Origin: Manganibacter manganicus
GTDB lineage: Bacteria; Pseudomonadota; Alphaproteobacteria; Rhizobiales; Rhizobiaceae
Assembly (NCBI RefSeq): GCF_002075885.1
Contig: NZ_MDET01000059.1
Coordinates: 98,604-162,603, forward strand
DNA length: 64,000 nucleotides
Direction: 5' to 3'
Shown here: positions 25,749 to 34,667 of the stretch, one piece after another
Layout: every line of letters begins with the position of its first letter
Position numbering within the stretch: the stretch's first letter is position 1
Notes under the pieces: model-generated
Databases searched by the model: none
Told to the model about the DNA's origin: nothing
What the model saw: only the letters and a program-made list of their open reading frames with translations
Position numbers and translations under genes: made by a program

Positions 25749-27274
25749 CCGCGCTCGTCTCTCATACCGGTCCCGAACAACCAACTCTCCGTGTTCGGCG
25801 CCTTCGATTGCACACGCAACACCAGCCGGTCGTCGTCATGCGCACCGATTGTCATGTTTGTCGCTCGGAGGGGCTCTCCGCCCGCTCGCAGGTTCTCGTT
25901 TCGGGAGGCGGGCGGGATCTACAGGCAACGCTTTTCCAGGTGGAAGACGATGAGCAATTGGCCCTGGACGAGGTTGGGCTCTCCGAAACCGCCTGGGAGA
26001 TACTGAACCTCGCCGAGGGCGCCGAGGTACAGGTCACACATGCCCCCGCAATCGAGTCGCTGGCAAGTGTCCGCAGACGCATCTATGGCAACCGGCTCGA
26101 CTCGCGCGCCTTTACGGAGATCGTGCAAGACGTGGTCGCCGGCCATTATACCGACGTGCAGCTCGCGGCATTCCTGACCGCTACAGCAGCACTACCACTC
26201 GACGAGAACGAGACCGCTCACCTTACTGGTGCGATGATCGCAGTCGGCGACCGGTTGCAATGGGGCGCCCCTGTCGTTGTCGACAAGCATTGTGTCGGCG
26301 GCCTGCCTGGTAACCGCACCACCCCGATCGTCGTGGCGATCGTTGCGGCCAACGGGCTCGTCATGCCGAAAACGTCTTCCCGTGCCATTACCTCGCCCGC
26401 CGGTACTGCCGACACGATGGAGACCCTCGCGCCCGTGGATCTCGACATTGCGGCCCTGAAACGCGTGGTCGAGGCCGAAGGAGCTTGCATCGCCTGGGGC
26501 GGAGCGGTCCACCTCAGTCCGGCTGATGACATCTTCGTACGCGTGGAACGCGAACTTGACGTCGATACGGAAGGCCAGCTCATCGCCTCCGTCCTCTCCA
26601 AGAAAATCGCCGCGGGATCCACCCATGTCGTTATAGACATCCCGGTCGGCCCGACCGCCAAGATGCGTAGCGAGGAGGCCGCATCCCATCTCGCAACGCG
26701 GATCACAGCGGTCGCGGCTCGCTTCGGTCTGGCGGCCAAATGCCTGCAAACCGATGGGTTGCAGCCGGTCGGTAGAGGCATCGGTCCCGCGCTTGAGGCG
26801 TTCGACGTACTAGCGGTCCTGCGAAATACGCCAGATGCGCCGGACGATCTACGCACGCGCGCCGCCATATTGGCAGGCGTAGCGTTGGAGATCGGCGGCA
26901 AGGCCGAGAATGGAAAGGGGTTGGCGCTCGCACTCGAAACGCTGGCTGACGGTCGGGCTTGGAAGAAGTTCGAGGCGATCTGCATAGCCCAAGGTGGGAT
27001 GCGAACGCCGCCCAAAGCACTGCATGTCCATCCACTCGAGGCTCCGCATGCTGGGCGAATCGTTCATATCAACAATCGAAAGTTGTCTCGGCTCGCCAAG
27101 CTTGCTGGCGCGCCCGAAGCCAAGGCGGCCGGTATCCATATGGAGGTTCGCCTAGGTGACGAGGTCATCCGTGGGCAGCCGCTGGTCCACATCCACGCGG
27201 AAACGCCGGGCGAGCTGGCTTACGCGCTCGACTATGCCGCAGGCGCCGAAGACATCATTGAGATCGAGGTGTGA
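25745..27274 (+). CDS. AMP phosphorylase (archaeal-type thymidine phosphorylase family)
   Basis: A 509-residue protein with the roughly 85-residue N-terminal extension that sets AMP phosphorylases apart from DeoA. Core motifs are VDKHCVGGLPGNRTT (near residue 180) and PKTSSRAITSPAGTADTMET (near 210). The C-terminal barrel-sandwich region (LGDEVIRGQPLVHIHAETPG) is present. The archaeal enzyme converts an NMP and phosphate to a nucleobase and ribose 1,5-bisphosphate. In archaea an isomerase and RuBisCO follow; neither is in this window. The start overlaps the preceding stop (ATGA), and this is the last gene of the FNR-boxed operon. Confidence 0.88.
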   Translation: MTALVSHTGPEQPTLRVRRLRLHTQHQPVVVMRTDCHVCRSEGLSARSQVLVSGGGRDLQATLFQVEDDEQLALDEVGLSETAWEILNLAEGAEVQVTHAPAIESLASVRRRIYGNRLDSRAFTEIVQDVVAGHYTDVQLAAFLTATAALPLDENETAHLTGAMIAVGDRLQWGAPVVVDKHCVGGLPGNRTTPIVVAIVAANGLVMPKTSSRAITSPAGTADTMETLAPVDLDIAALKRVVEAEGACIAWGGAVHLSPADDIFVRVERELDVDTEGQLIASVLSKKIAAGSTHVVIDIPVGPTAKMRSEEAASHLATRITAVAARFGLAAKCLQTDGLQPVGRGIGPALEAFDVLAVLRNTPDAPDDLRTRAAILAGVALEIGGKAENGKGLALALETLADGRAWKKFEAICIAQGGMRTPPKALHVHPLEAPHAGRIVHINNRKLSRLAKLAGAPEAKAAGIHMEVRLGDEVIRGQPLVHIHAETPGELAYALDYAAGAEDIIEIEV

Positions 27275-27624
27275 GTTGGCTTAGCACCGGATCAATGCGG
27301 CAGGCCCAAATGTTTTGTCGATCAATGGTCCCTGGGCCCGCCCGCGGCTGCTGCGAGCGGTGCGCGCGCGCAATCAAGGTCAGATTCGTGACGTGACACC
27401 GTCTCATCCTGATCGCCGCGCTATAGCGCACAACGCTCAAGCCCACTACTCTTGGTATAAGGTCTGCCTGCAGTAACCGGCTTCGGCGCAGCTTTGGGTC
27501 CCTGACAAAAAATACATAGCTTTTAGCGAGCCCTTCCGGGAAGGAAGATTTGAAACTTAGCTAGCTGGCGGGGCCACGGGTCGAATGTCAGACCCACCAC
27601 CAAGTAGCGGCCGTAGCCGCTTTC
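27275..27624. other. Convergent intergenic region
   Basis: No supported gene. A 6-bp GC hairpin at 27606-27621 is followed on the plus strand by TTTCT, and may help end transcription between the AMP phosphorylase operon and the convergent copper genes. Confidence 0.4.
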
Positions 27625-28038
27625 TCAGTTGATGCCGTTCGCGCGCTGCAATTCGCGAATATAGGTGGTGATCGCCTCGATCGACGTGTCGCTGACGCCC
27701 TCTACCGGCGCCATATTGCCAAATCGCCAGTGATGGGCACGCACTCCTTGGCGTACAGCAAGCGTGAAGGCCATATCACTATGGTGGCTCGGCTCGTAGA
27801 TCTTATGGATCAATGGCGGCGCCAGCCCGTCCCGACCCGAACCGTTCGGTCCATGACAGCTAGCACAGTTGGCGTCAAACGCGGTCTTGCCCTGTTCGGC
27901 CATCGGTGGAAGCGATAACGGCACTGCGACCCGAACGATGCGCTCGCCGGTGCCAGTACTGCCCTGCCGATTCTGTGTCCACCAGATGGCAGCGCCGGCA
28001 AGCGCCACGGCTACCACGGTAACGAGTACTTTGTTCAT
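27625..28038 (-). CDS. Monoheme class I cytochrome c, exported
   Basis: A 137-residue protein: an N-terminal signal anchor (KVLVTVVAVALAGAAIWW) and one heme site, CASCHG, near residue 59. The C-terminal helix ends YIRELQRANGIN, and GNMAPVEGVSD supplies a Met as possible sixth ligand. CAGGA seven bases before ATG at 28038 sets the start. It lies 54 bases downstream of the multicopper oxidase in the same direction, so it may be its electron partner or accept electrons during cuprous-ion oxidation. Confidence 0.9.
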   Translation of the reverse strand: MNKVLVTVVAVALAGAAIWWTQNRQGSTGTGERIVRVAVPLSLPPMAEQGKTAFDANCASCHGPNGSGRDGLAPPLIHKIYEPSHHSDMAFTLAVRQGVRAHHWRFGNMAPVEGVSDTSIEAITTYIRELQRANGIN

Positions 28039-28092
28039 GTTCAATCCTGCGGGATTAGCGGCCTCCCGCCCATGGCGGGAGGCCCTTCGAAA

Positions 28093-29586
28093 TCAGGCGG
28101 TAACCACGAACTCGGTCATCATCCCGGTCGATAGATGTGGCATGTGATGACAATGCAGCATCCAGCGCGCCGCCTCACCCGCATCCACCGCGATCGTGGC
28201 CATGGTCATAGGTGGAATATAGAGGGTGTCTCGCATCGCTCCGCCCATCCTGCGTCCACCGATCTCCACCACCTGGAAATGATGGCCATGCAGATGCATT
28301 GGATGTCCCATCATCGACATGTTGTGAAAGCGGATCTCAACACGGTCCCCGCTGCGCACCGTAATCGGCAGATGTTCACCCCAGGTCTTCCCGTCGATCG
28401 TCCAGACATAGGGCTGCATCTGCCCGCCAAGCATAACGTCGATTGGACGGATGGCGCCGCGATCGGCAAGACCGGTCACTGCACGCAAGCGAGATTCCTG
28501 TTCCATCCCGATGTCGAACGCGGGCGCGTCGGCTTCGGCAAGGGAATCGATACGGCGGACCTGCGCGCCGGGCGTCGCAAGAATCAGTCCCGTCCGTTCA
28601 CGAGCCCCTTCACGAAGGGCCAGGACGGGCCAGGCACCGGTGTCAGGCAATTCGAGCTCCAGATCCAAACGTTGCCCCATCGAAAGGCCGAAGCGATTGC
28701 CAGGTATGGGCTCGATCGGCTGACCATCTACAGCGACGAGCCGGCCCGGCAGATCGCCGCTATCGATCCAGAAGCTCGTCGCAGCGGCCCCATTGATAAC
28801 CCGCAGCAACACCCGTCCATTCGCTTCGACGGGAACCGTATCCGGATCGTCCAGGGTGCGGTCATTGGCCAGATATGCGTCGAAATCGAAGTCGTTCAAA
28901 TCCATCTGCATGGTATCCATGCCACTCATCCCGGCCATATCGTGCCCGCCCTGGCCCGCGCCCGGCATCTGCGCCATCGGCATGGAACCGTGGCTGCCAT
29001 GATCCATGCCGGACATGGCATCGGTTTCGCCCATATCCCCGTGCCCTGCGCCAGACACGATCTCGGCAAGCACCTCCTCAGCCGGGCGGAAGCTGAAATC
29101 ATGCAGGAACATCACCACCTCCTGCCGGTCGGCAGCGATCTCTTCAGGACGGCGGACAATCAGGGGTGCCGCCAGCATCTGCATTTCCTGAATAGGAATG
29201 TGGCTGTGCATCCAGTGCGTGCCTGCCGAAGGTGCGAAGTCATAGCTGCGAACTTCGCCCGGCTTTAAAGCGGCCAGTGGCGCGTCGGGTACACCATCCT
29301 GCACGTTGGGCGGGATCTGGCCGTGCCAGTGAATGATCGTCTCGACGTCCAGATCGTTGGTCAGATCGACCGTAAAGCGCTGGCCCGGATCGAGCATGAT
29401 GCCGGACCGTCCATCCGGGCCCATCAGCCCCAATACGGACGCGGCCCGTCCGCCAATATCGAGTGTGCGGCGGCCGGCAGTTAACTGGATGGGGGCTGCC
29501 GTTTGTGCGAATGCGAACTGCGGAATATGCGCGTACGCTAGCGTTGCTGCACCTGCGGCAAGAAAGCCGCGTCGTGAGAAATTCAT
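28093..29586 (-). CDS. Tat-exported multicopper oxidase (CopA/CueO-like)
   Basis: A 497-residue periplasmic oxidase. The N-terminus NFSRRGFLAAG is a Tat signal. Copper ligands occur in the four expected blocks: HWHGQIPP, HWMHSHIP, HPMHLHGHHF and HCHHMPHLSTGMM. A Met/His-rich loop at about residues 195-235 (segments such as GMDHGSHGSMPMAQMPG) resembles the cuprous-binding region of CueO. The family oxidises Cu(I) to the less toxic Cu(II). AGGAG six bases before ATG at 29586 fixes the start. It lies in a minus-strand copper gene group with copZ upstream and cytochrome c downstream. Confidence 0.94.
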   Translation of the reverse strand: MNFSRRGFLAAGAATLAYAHIPQFAFAQTAAPIQLTAGRRTLDIGGRAASVLGLMGPDGRSGIMLDPGQRFTVDLTNDLDVETIIHWHGQIPPNVQDGVPDAPLAALKPGEVRSYDFAPSAGTHWMHSHIPIQEMQMLAAPLIVRRPEEIAADRQEVVMFLHDFSFRPAEEVLAEIVSGAGHGDMGETDAMSGMDHGSHGSMPMAQMPGAGQGGHDMAGMSGMDTMQMDLNDFDFDAYLANDRTLDDPDTVPVEANGRVLLRVINGAAATSFWIDSGDLPGRLVAVDGQPIEPIPGNRFGLSMGQRLDLELELPDTGAWPVLALREGARERTGLILATPGAQVRRIDSLAEADAPAFDIGMEQESRLRAVTGLADRGAIRPIDVMLGGQMQPYVWTIDGKTWGEHLPITVRSGDRVEIRFHNMSMMGHPMHLHGHHFQVVEIGGRRMGGAMRDTLYIPPMTMATIAVDAGEAARWMLHCHHMPHLSTGMMTEFVVTA

Positions 29587-29655
29587 GATTGTCTCCTCGG
29601 AACATCGCGTCCCGTTCATTAGATCTAAGGTTGTCGCGGGCCAAAGCCCACGCGA

Positions 29656-30024
29656 TCAGAGGAGACGAAACTTGGGAGGGCGGCGATTGACGCCTGGATC
29701 ATGGCCCAATATTGCCGGTATTACAGCAGGGCCATAATCCGTCCCAGCGTAGAAGACACTGGCACCAGCGCGTTCAGGGATGACAAAGTTGAGTAGCCCA
29801 GTGCAGACAGCTGCACACATGGCGGCGGTCTCCGGTGCGCATTCCTGCTTCATCTCGCAGGACTGCGCATCGTATTCGGCAACTATGGCGGTCACGTGAT
29901 ACATCTGGGCGCCATCAGCCGTGCTGGAATTCATACGCACCATGTGGCCCGCGCTCGCCGTCGAGACGACAGCGAACGCAAACACAACAAATAGTGCCAA
30001 GAAGCGTCCAATCATTCCGCACAT
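29656..30024 (-). CDS. Small exported Cys-rich protein beside the multicopper oxidase (member B)
   Basis: About 122 residues. A signal peptide (GRFLALFVVFAFAVVSTASA) is followed by a Cys-rich centre (CEMKQECAPETAAMCAAVC, then GLLNFV) and a Pro/Arg-rich end (NRRPPKFRLL). It shares this plan with the proteins at 7517-7870 and 59250-59648. It lies 69 bases upstream of the oxidase, probably in the same transcript. A periplasmic copper-binding or thiol-redox role is likely from context. No named domain was recognised. Confidence 0.7.
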   Translation of the reverse strand: MCGMIGRFLALFVVFAFAVVSTASAGHMVRMNSSTADGAQMYHVTAIVAEYDAQSCEMKQECAPETAAMCAAVCTGLLNFVIPERAGASVFYAGTDYGPAVIPAILGHDPGVNRRPPKFRLL

Positions 30025-30195
30025 ATCACACTGTTACACTCGGCGTTCAAGCAGTCGAACCACCAAGGTGCCGAAAATCATTGCTACAAACACGAAGAAA
30101 ATTCGGCGCTATCAAGAGTTTGATGAGGAAGGCCGCACTCGACCCTATCATGTCGGACGTGGCGCCGCATTGCGGCGGGTCGCTGACCGACATCG

Positions 30196-30393
30196 TCAAC
30201 GGTGCGGAATAGCTGGATATCCTGCTTTTGCGAGCGCGGCCTCAATGGCCTCACGAGACTGCTCCGACAGGACCACTATCTTCCTGTTCGATAGGTCAGG
30301 GGTGACCTTGGCGACGGGATCGACGGATTGAATCGCCTTGGTGACGCTGCGGACACAACCACCGCAGGACATGTTCTGGATATCAAATTGCAT
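30196..30393 (-). CDS. copZ: CopZ-like copper chaperone (heavy-metal-associated domain)
   Basis: A 65-residue single HMA domain with metal site M-S-C10-G-G-C13, ending with KAGYPAIPHR. Such proteins carry Cu(I) in the cytoplasm to CopA or CueR. AGGAGA six bases before the ATG at 30393 decides the start against an in-frame ATG at 30417. The gene is driven by the left CueR-type promoter at 30426-30455, divergent from copA. The 30025-30195 stretch between it and the small exported protein holds no supported gene. Confidence 0.92.
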   Translation of the reverse strand: MQFDIQNMSCGGCVRSVTKAIQSVDPVAKVTPDLSNRKIVVLSEQSREAIEAALAKAGYPAIPHR

Positions 30394-30425
30394 GAGAATC
30401 TCCTGTTCATCGCTCACGCCCTTTC

Positions 30426-30511
30426 AGATAGGGCTTCCCATCGTTGGAAGGTCAAGTCCCAATGCCGAAAAATTATCACTATTGACCTTCCAACGATGGG
30501 AAGCCCTATCT
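30426..30511. promoter_or_regulatory. Divergent CueR-type promoters formed by a perfect 30-bp inverted repeat
   Basis: Bases 30426-30455 and 30482-30511 are exact reverse complements of each other, 26 bases apart. Each arm holds a MerR-family promoter. The -35 is TTGACC, followed by a 19-bp spacer containing the dyad ACCTTCCAACGATGGGAAG. The -10 is TATCTT rightward (30507-30512) and TATCTG leftward. The right arm drives copA-cueR and the left arm copZ. Long spacers of this kind are activated by CueR/HmrR with Cu(I). Confidence 0.92.
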
Positions 30512-30550
30512 TGCGCCACGAGTGCCACAATTCGTACGCAAGGAGCCTCG

Positions 30551-33115
30551 ATGAACGCCGCGCTTAAAGATCATGCAGTTTCATTTGAACCAGTAGCACT
30601 TCGCATTGAGGGCATGAGTTGCGCCTCATGTGTGGGTCGCATCGAGAATGCGCTGAAGGCCGTGCCGGGTGTCGCGGACGCCAGCGTTAACTTGGCAACA
30701 GAGATGGCCAAGATTTCTTTCGCTGCTCCCGTCGAGCACGGCGCCCTCGTGTCCGCGGTCGAGGATGCGGGGTATTCGGTCCCTGTAACCCAGACCGAGT
30801 TCATTATCGAGGGCATGACGTGCGCGTCATGCGTGGGACGCGTTGAAAGCGCGCTCAAAGCGGTCCCAGGCGTCACGCAAGCCACAGTCAACCTCGCCAC
30901 GGAGCGCGCGAGTCTGCAGGGCAATGCCACCGCCGCCGATCTTATAAAGGCGGTCGAAAGGGCGGGTTATACCGCACGAGTGGTCGATCGCGATTCACAG
31001 CAACAGGACGAAGACGCCGCCCGTAAGGATCGCGAGCAGACGGAGTTGCGGCGCGCCGTCCTTACTGCGGCGGTGCTGACACTGCCGGTCTTCGTATTGG
31101 AGATGGGCTCGCATCTCATCCCCGGCATTCACGATCTCATCATGCGCACGATCGGCATGCAGTGGAACTGGTACTTTCAGTTTGCGCTTACCACGGCCGT
31201 GCTTTTCGGCCCCGGCATCCGTTTCTACAAAAAAGGCTTTCCCGCATTGGGGAGATTTGCGCCCGACATGAATTCGCTCGTGGCGGTTGGCACCATTGCG
31301 GCCTACGCATATTCCATGGTCGCCACCTTTATGCCTTCGCTGCTGCCTGCGGGCACGATCAACGTCTATTACGAGGCGGCTGCTGTAATCGTAACTCTCA
31401 TCCTGCTCGGACGCTATCTGGAGGCACGCGCCAAAGGCCGCACATCGGAAGCCATCAAGCGGCTTGTCGGCCTGCAAGCCAGGACCGCCCGCGTGCGCCG
31501 CGACGGCAAGACGATGGAGATCGCCATCGGCGAGGTCGCGACGGGCGATGTGGTCGAGGTGCGCCCGGGAGAACGCGTGCCTGTGGACGGAGAGGTGACC
31601 GAAGGTGAAAGCTACATCGACGAATCCATGATTACCGGTGAGCCGATTCCGGTGGCCAAGGCGGCCGGTAGCGCTGTGGTCGGCGGAACGGTCAACCAGA
31701 AGGGCGCGCTCGCTTTCCGCGCCACTGCCGTCGGCGGTGCGACGGTGCTTTCCCAGATCATTCGCATGGTCGAGCAGGCACAGGGCTCCAAGCTTCCAAT
31801 TCAGGCGATGGTGGACAAGGTAACCATGTGGTTCGTGCCAGCCGTGATCGTGGCGGCGCTGCTGACCTTCCTCGTCTGGCTGATCTTCGGGCCGGAGCCG
31901 GCGCTCACCTTCGCTCTGGTGAATGCCGTCGCCGTGCTCATCATCGCCTGCCCTTGCGCAATGGGGCTCGCCACCCCTACCTCGATCATGGTCGGCACGG
32001 GGCGCGGGGCCGAGATGGGCGTGCTTTTCCGCAAGGGTGAAGCCCTCCAACTCCTCAAGGACGCCAAGGTTGTTGCGGTCGACAAGACGGGCACGCTCAC
32101 CGAGGGCAAACCGGCGCTCACCGATCTGGAGATCGCAGGCGGGTTCGAACGCAATGATGTGCTGGCGCGCATCGCGGCAGTGGAAGCCAAGTCCGAGCAT
32201 CCGATCGCGCGTGCCATTGTCGAGGCGGCCGAAGCCGAAGGGCTTGCGCTGCCGGCGATCAGCGGTTTCGATTCGGTGACCGGCTTCGGCGTCAAGGCCG
32301 AGACGGGAGGCGTGTCCATCGAGATCGGTGCCGACCGCTACATGGAGAAACTCGGTCTTGACGTCTCTGCCTTCGCGGAAACTGCAGCACGCCTCGGTGA
32401 CGAGGGGAAATCCCCCCTCTATGCCGCCATCGGTGGCAAGCTCGCAGCCGTGATTGCGGTGGCTGATCCGATCAAGGAGACGACGCCCGAGGCCATCAGG
32501 GCATTGCACGATCTAGGTCTCAAAGTGGCAATGATCACCGGCGATAACCGGCGCACGGCAGAAGCTATCGCCAGAAGGCTCGGTATCGACGAGGTGATAG
32601 CCGAAGTCTTGCCCGAGGGTAAGGTCGAGACGGTGAAGGCGCTCAAGGACGCGTATGGCAAGCTCGCCTTTGTCGGGGACGGTATCAATGACGCCCCGGC
32701 GCTCGCGGAGGCCGATGTGGGTATAGCCATCGGCACTGGCACCGATATCGCCATTGAGGCGGCCGATGTGGTGCTAATGTCAGGCAGCCTGAAAGGCGTG
32801 CCGAATGCCATCGCGCTTTCAAAGGGCACGATCCGAAACATCAAGCAGAACTTGTTCTGGGCCTTCGCCTACAACGCGGCGCTAATCCCGGTGGCTGCCG
32901 GGGTGCTCTATCCCGTGTCTGGCGTCCTGCTCTCACCTGTGCTGGCGGCGGGCGCGATGGCACTTTCGAGCATCTTCGTGCTCGGCAATGCGCTGCGCCT
33001 TAAGCGGTGGAAGCCGCCCATGGTGTCGGTGGTCAGCAAGGTGCCCCAATCTGGACGCCCGATAACATCGGATGCCTCAATCAATGTGCGCGAAATAGAA
33101 AGGAACGCGGCATGA
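30551..33115 (+). CDS. copA: CopA-type copper-exporting P1B-ATPase
   Basis: An 854-residue ATPase with two N-terminal HMA domains (GMSCASC with C24/C27 and GMTCASC with C91/C94) and eight predicted membrane helices. The CPC ion motif is in ACPCAMGLATPT, with DKTGTLTEG, SEHPIARAIVEA and GDGINDAPALAEADV following. It exports Cu(I) from the cytoplasm using ATP. AGGAG lies five bases before ATG at 30551, just inside the CueR-driven transcript. The stop overlaps the cueR start by four bases. Confidence 0.97.
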   Translation: MNAALKDHAVSFEPVALRIEGMSCASCVGRIENALKAVPGVADASVNLATEMAKISFAAPVEHGALVSAVEDAGYSVPVTQTEFIIEGMTCASCVGRVESALKAVPGVTQATVNLATERASLQGNATAADLIKAVERAGYTARVVDRDSQQQDEDAARKDREQTELRRAVLTAAVLTLPVFVLEMGSHLIPGIHDLIMRTIGMQWNWYFQFALTTAVLFGPGIRFYKKGFPALGRFAPDMNSLVAVGTIAAYAYSMVATFMPSLLPAGTINVYYEAAAVIVTLILLGRYLEARAKGRTSEAIKRLVGLQARTARVRRDGKTMEIAIGEVATGDVVEVRPGERVPVDGEVTEGESYIDESMITGEPIPVAKAAGSAVVGGTVNQKGALAFRATAVGGATVLSQIIRMVEQAQGSKLPIQAMVDKVTMWFVPAVIVAALLTFLVWLIFGPEPALTFALVNAVAVLIIACPCAMGLATPTSIMVGTGRGAEMGVLFRKGEALQLLKDAKVVAVDKTGTLTEGKPALTDLEIAGGFERNDVLARIAAVEAKSEHPIARAIVEAAEAEGLALPAISGFDSVTGFGVKAETGGVSIEIGADRYMEKLGLDVSAFAETAARLGDEGKSPLYAAIGGKLAAVIAVADPIKETTPEAIRALHDLGLKVAMITGDNRRTAEAIARRLGIDEVIAEVLPEGKVETVKALKDAYGKLAFVGDGINDAPALAEADVGIAIGTGTDIAIEAADVVLMSGSLKGVPNAIALSKGTIRNIKQNLFWAFAYNAALIPVAAGVLYPVSGVLLSPVLAAGAMALSSIFVLGNALRLKRWKPPMVSVVSKVPQSGRPITSDASINVREIERNAA

Positions 33116-33543
33116 ATATCGGCGAAGCAGCGCGCGTGTCTGGCGTGAGTGCTAAGATGATACGCTACTACGAGCAGAATGGCCTCATCCCGCCGGCTGA
33201 GCGAACCGCGTCGGGCTATCGGGACTACTCCACCAATGACGTGCACATGCTTCGCTTTATCCGACGCGCGCGCGATCTCGGTTTTTCGGTCGCCGAGATT
33301 AACGAGCTTCTGGGATTGTGGCGCGACCGCAGTCGCCAGAGCGCCGACGTCAAGCGTATCGCACTGGCCCGTATCGGCGATCTACGCCGCAAGATCGAGG
33401 AAATGGAGCAAATGGCAGCGACACTGGAGCATCTGGCGACGTGCTGCTCGGGCGACAATCGACCCGATTGCCCCATCCTCGCCGATCTAGAAAATCCTGA
33501 CGATGGCGATGAGCCGAAGCGGCCGCGTGGCGCGATCAACTAG
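33112..33543 (+). CDS. cueR: CueR/HmrR copper-responsive MerR-family regulator
   Basis: A 143-residue MerR-family protein. It starts MNIGEAARVSGVSAKMIRYY with the winged-helix domain, has a dimerisation helix (RKIEEMEQMAATLEHL), and a metal loop CCSGDNRPDCP where two Cys eight residues apart bind Cu(I). The copA stop overlaps its ATG, so it is translationally coupled. It should activate the 19-bp-spacer promoters at 30426-30511 and 58272-58302. Confidence 0.95.
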   Translation: MNIGEAARVSGVSAKMIRYYEQNGLIPPAERTASGYRDYSTNDVHMLRFIRRARDLGFSVAEINELLGLWRDRSRQSADVKRIALARIGDLRRKIEEMEQMAATLEHLATCCSGDNRPDCPILADLENPDDGDEPKRPRGAIN

Positions 33544-33949
33544 CGACTGATGGAACAGGCGAAAAGGGTTCCACCGGGCAAAGGTCACCGCACTCCTCGG
33601 CGATGAGGTCCGGCACGCACTGATGTGCATCGTTGATTCTGATTTCGGTCGTTTTGGCTGATGCTCGTTGCCGATTTCGGCACGGCGGCGGCTTCGACGC
33701 TCTCGCGGTCATGCGGACGCGGTTCACCCCTTGACTCTGACATCTTATCGCCGTCGCGACTTGAAGCACTGGGAGCTACCGCAGACTTGCATAGCGATCA
33801 GCGTCTAGCCTAGCTAGGTGTGTCCCTTCCAAGGAATTGGCTGATGGATCGTCAACATTGGAATGACTGTCGCCCTCATCGTTGCCAAACGCCACCGGCT
33901 TTTCCTCGACAGAAAGCATCCTCCAGCGCCTCGATCTCCGGCAGATCAC

Positions 33950-34185
33950 GCAGAGGCTGGCCGGCGATGGCGCTGCCAGCCATTCGCCGACAGACACGAG
34001 TTCATAGAGCCGGCAACGCAGCTCTTCCTGCAGGTCATCGGTCACAGGTCGATGCTGCAATTCTTACCCACCATCCGCGCCAGTGTTTCACGGCTGACCG
34101 GCTCGGCCGAGGCAAAGATCACCGCCTCGACCCACAGCGCCGGTGGCAAGTCCTCCAGTTCCCGATCAAAGAGGGGCATCTCCAG
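33950..34185 (-). pseudogene. Remnant of an ScpB-like gene
   Basis: The minus strand encodes LWVEAVIFASAEPVSRETLA followed by RMVGKNCSIDL, close to the N-terminal winged helix of ScpB, the SMC-complex partner. After a stop and shift, LQEELRCRLYELVSVGEWLA resembles the next ScpB segment. Downstream (33776-33949) only scattered similarity remains. It has at least one stop and frameshift and cannot give a full product. It is likely debris from a plasmid or island, fitting the trbB relic nearby. No gene is supported between cueR and 33776. Confidence 0.5.
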
Positions 34186-34333
34186 CGTTTGTTTGCCACA
34201 CTTGTCCCTTGGTTCGCGATTCTTTGGCGACCTCCGGTTCACTCATTGTTATAGCTCGAAAATGCGAAAAGAAGTGCGACCGGACAGCTCGCGTACTGCA
34301 CCAAACCTTCCAGCCCGTCGAACAGCGCCGTGA

Positions 34334-34435
34334 AGCGAAGCCCGTCTCAATATCATCGTCACGGACGGCACCGGTTCGGGCAGGACGACGCTGCCCAATG
34401 CCGCCATTGCCGAGATGGTCCGCAGTTTCGCCTGA
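34334..34435 (+). pseudogene. Fragment of a trbB/virB11-type conjugation ATPase
   Basis: A stop-bounded fragment encoding NIIVTDGTGSGRTTLPNAAI then AEMVRSFA. It matches the Walker A strand-helix of TrbB (typically NILVTGGTGSGKTTLTNAI), with the Lys of the P-loop changed to Arg. Only about 33 codons survive. It marks former conjugative-transfer DNA. The 34436-34667 stretch shows no supported gene. Confidence 0.6.
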
Positions 34436-34667
34436 ACACCGACTTGTGATCCTCAAACAGGCACTTGAGCGGCTTTGAATTGAGCCGGCGGGATCTGCCC
34501 TCAATCCAAGCGGACTTTGCATGCATGATATGGCGGGGCCTCTGTATAGACGTTAATCAGCTTCACCTGTCGGGTTGCTCAGTGAAAAGAACCAACAGTT
34601 GGTGCGCTTTTGTTTACTTGGCGCTGATATTGATGATTGAATCCGACAAAACGAATAGGTTCGACAG

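Noticed and set aside
30995..32509. A 504-codon minus-strand frame opposite copA
   Set aside because: Antisense shadow of a GC-rich gene; copA motifs on the plus strand are unambiguous.
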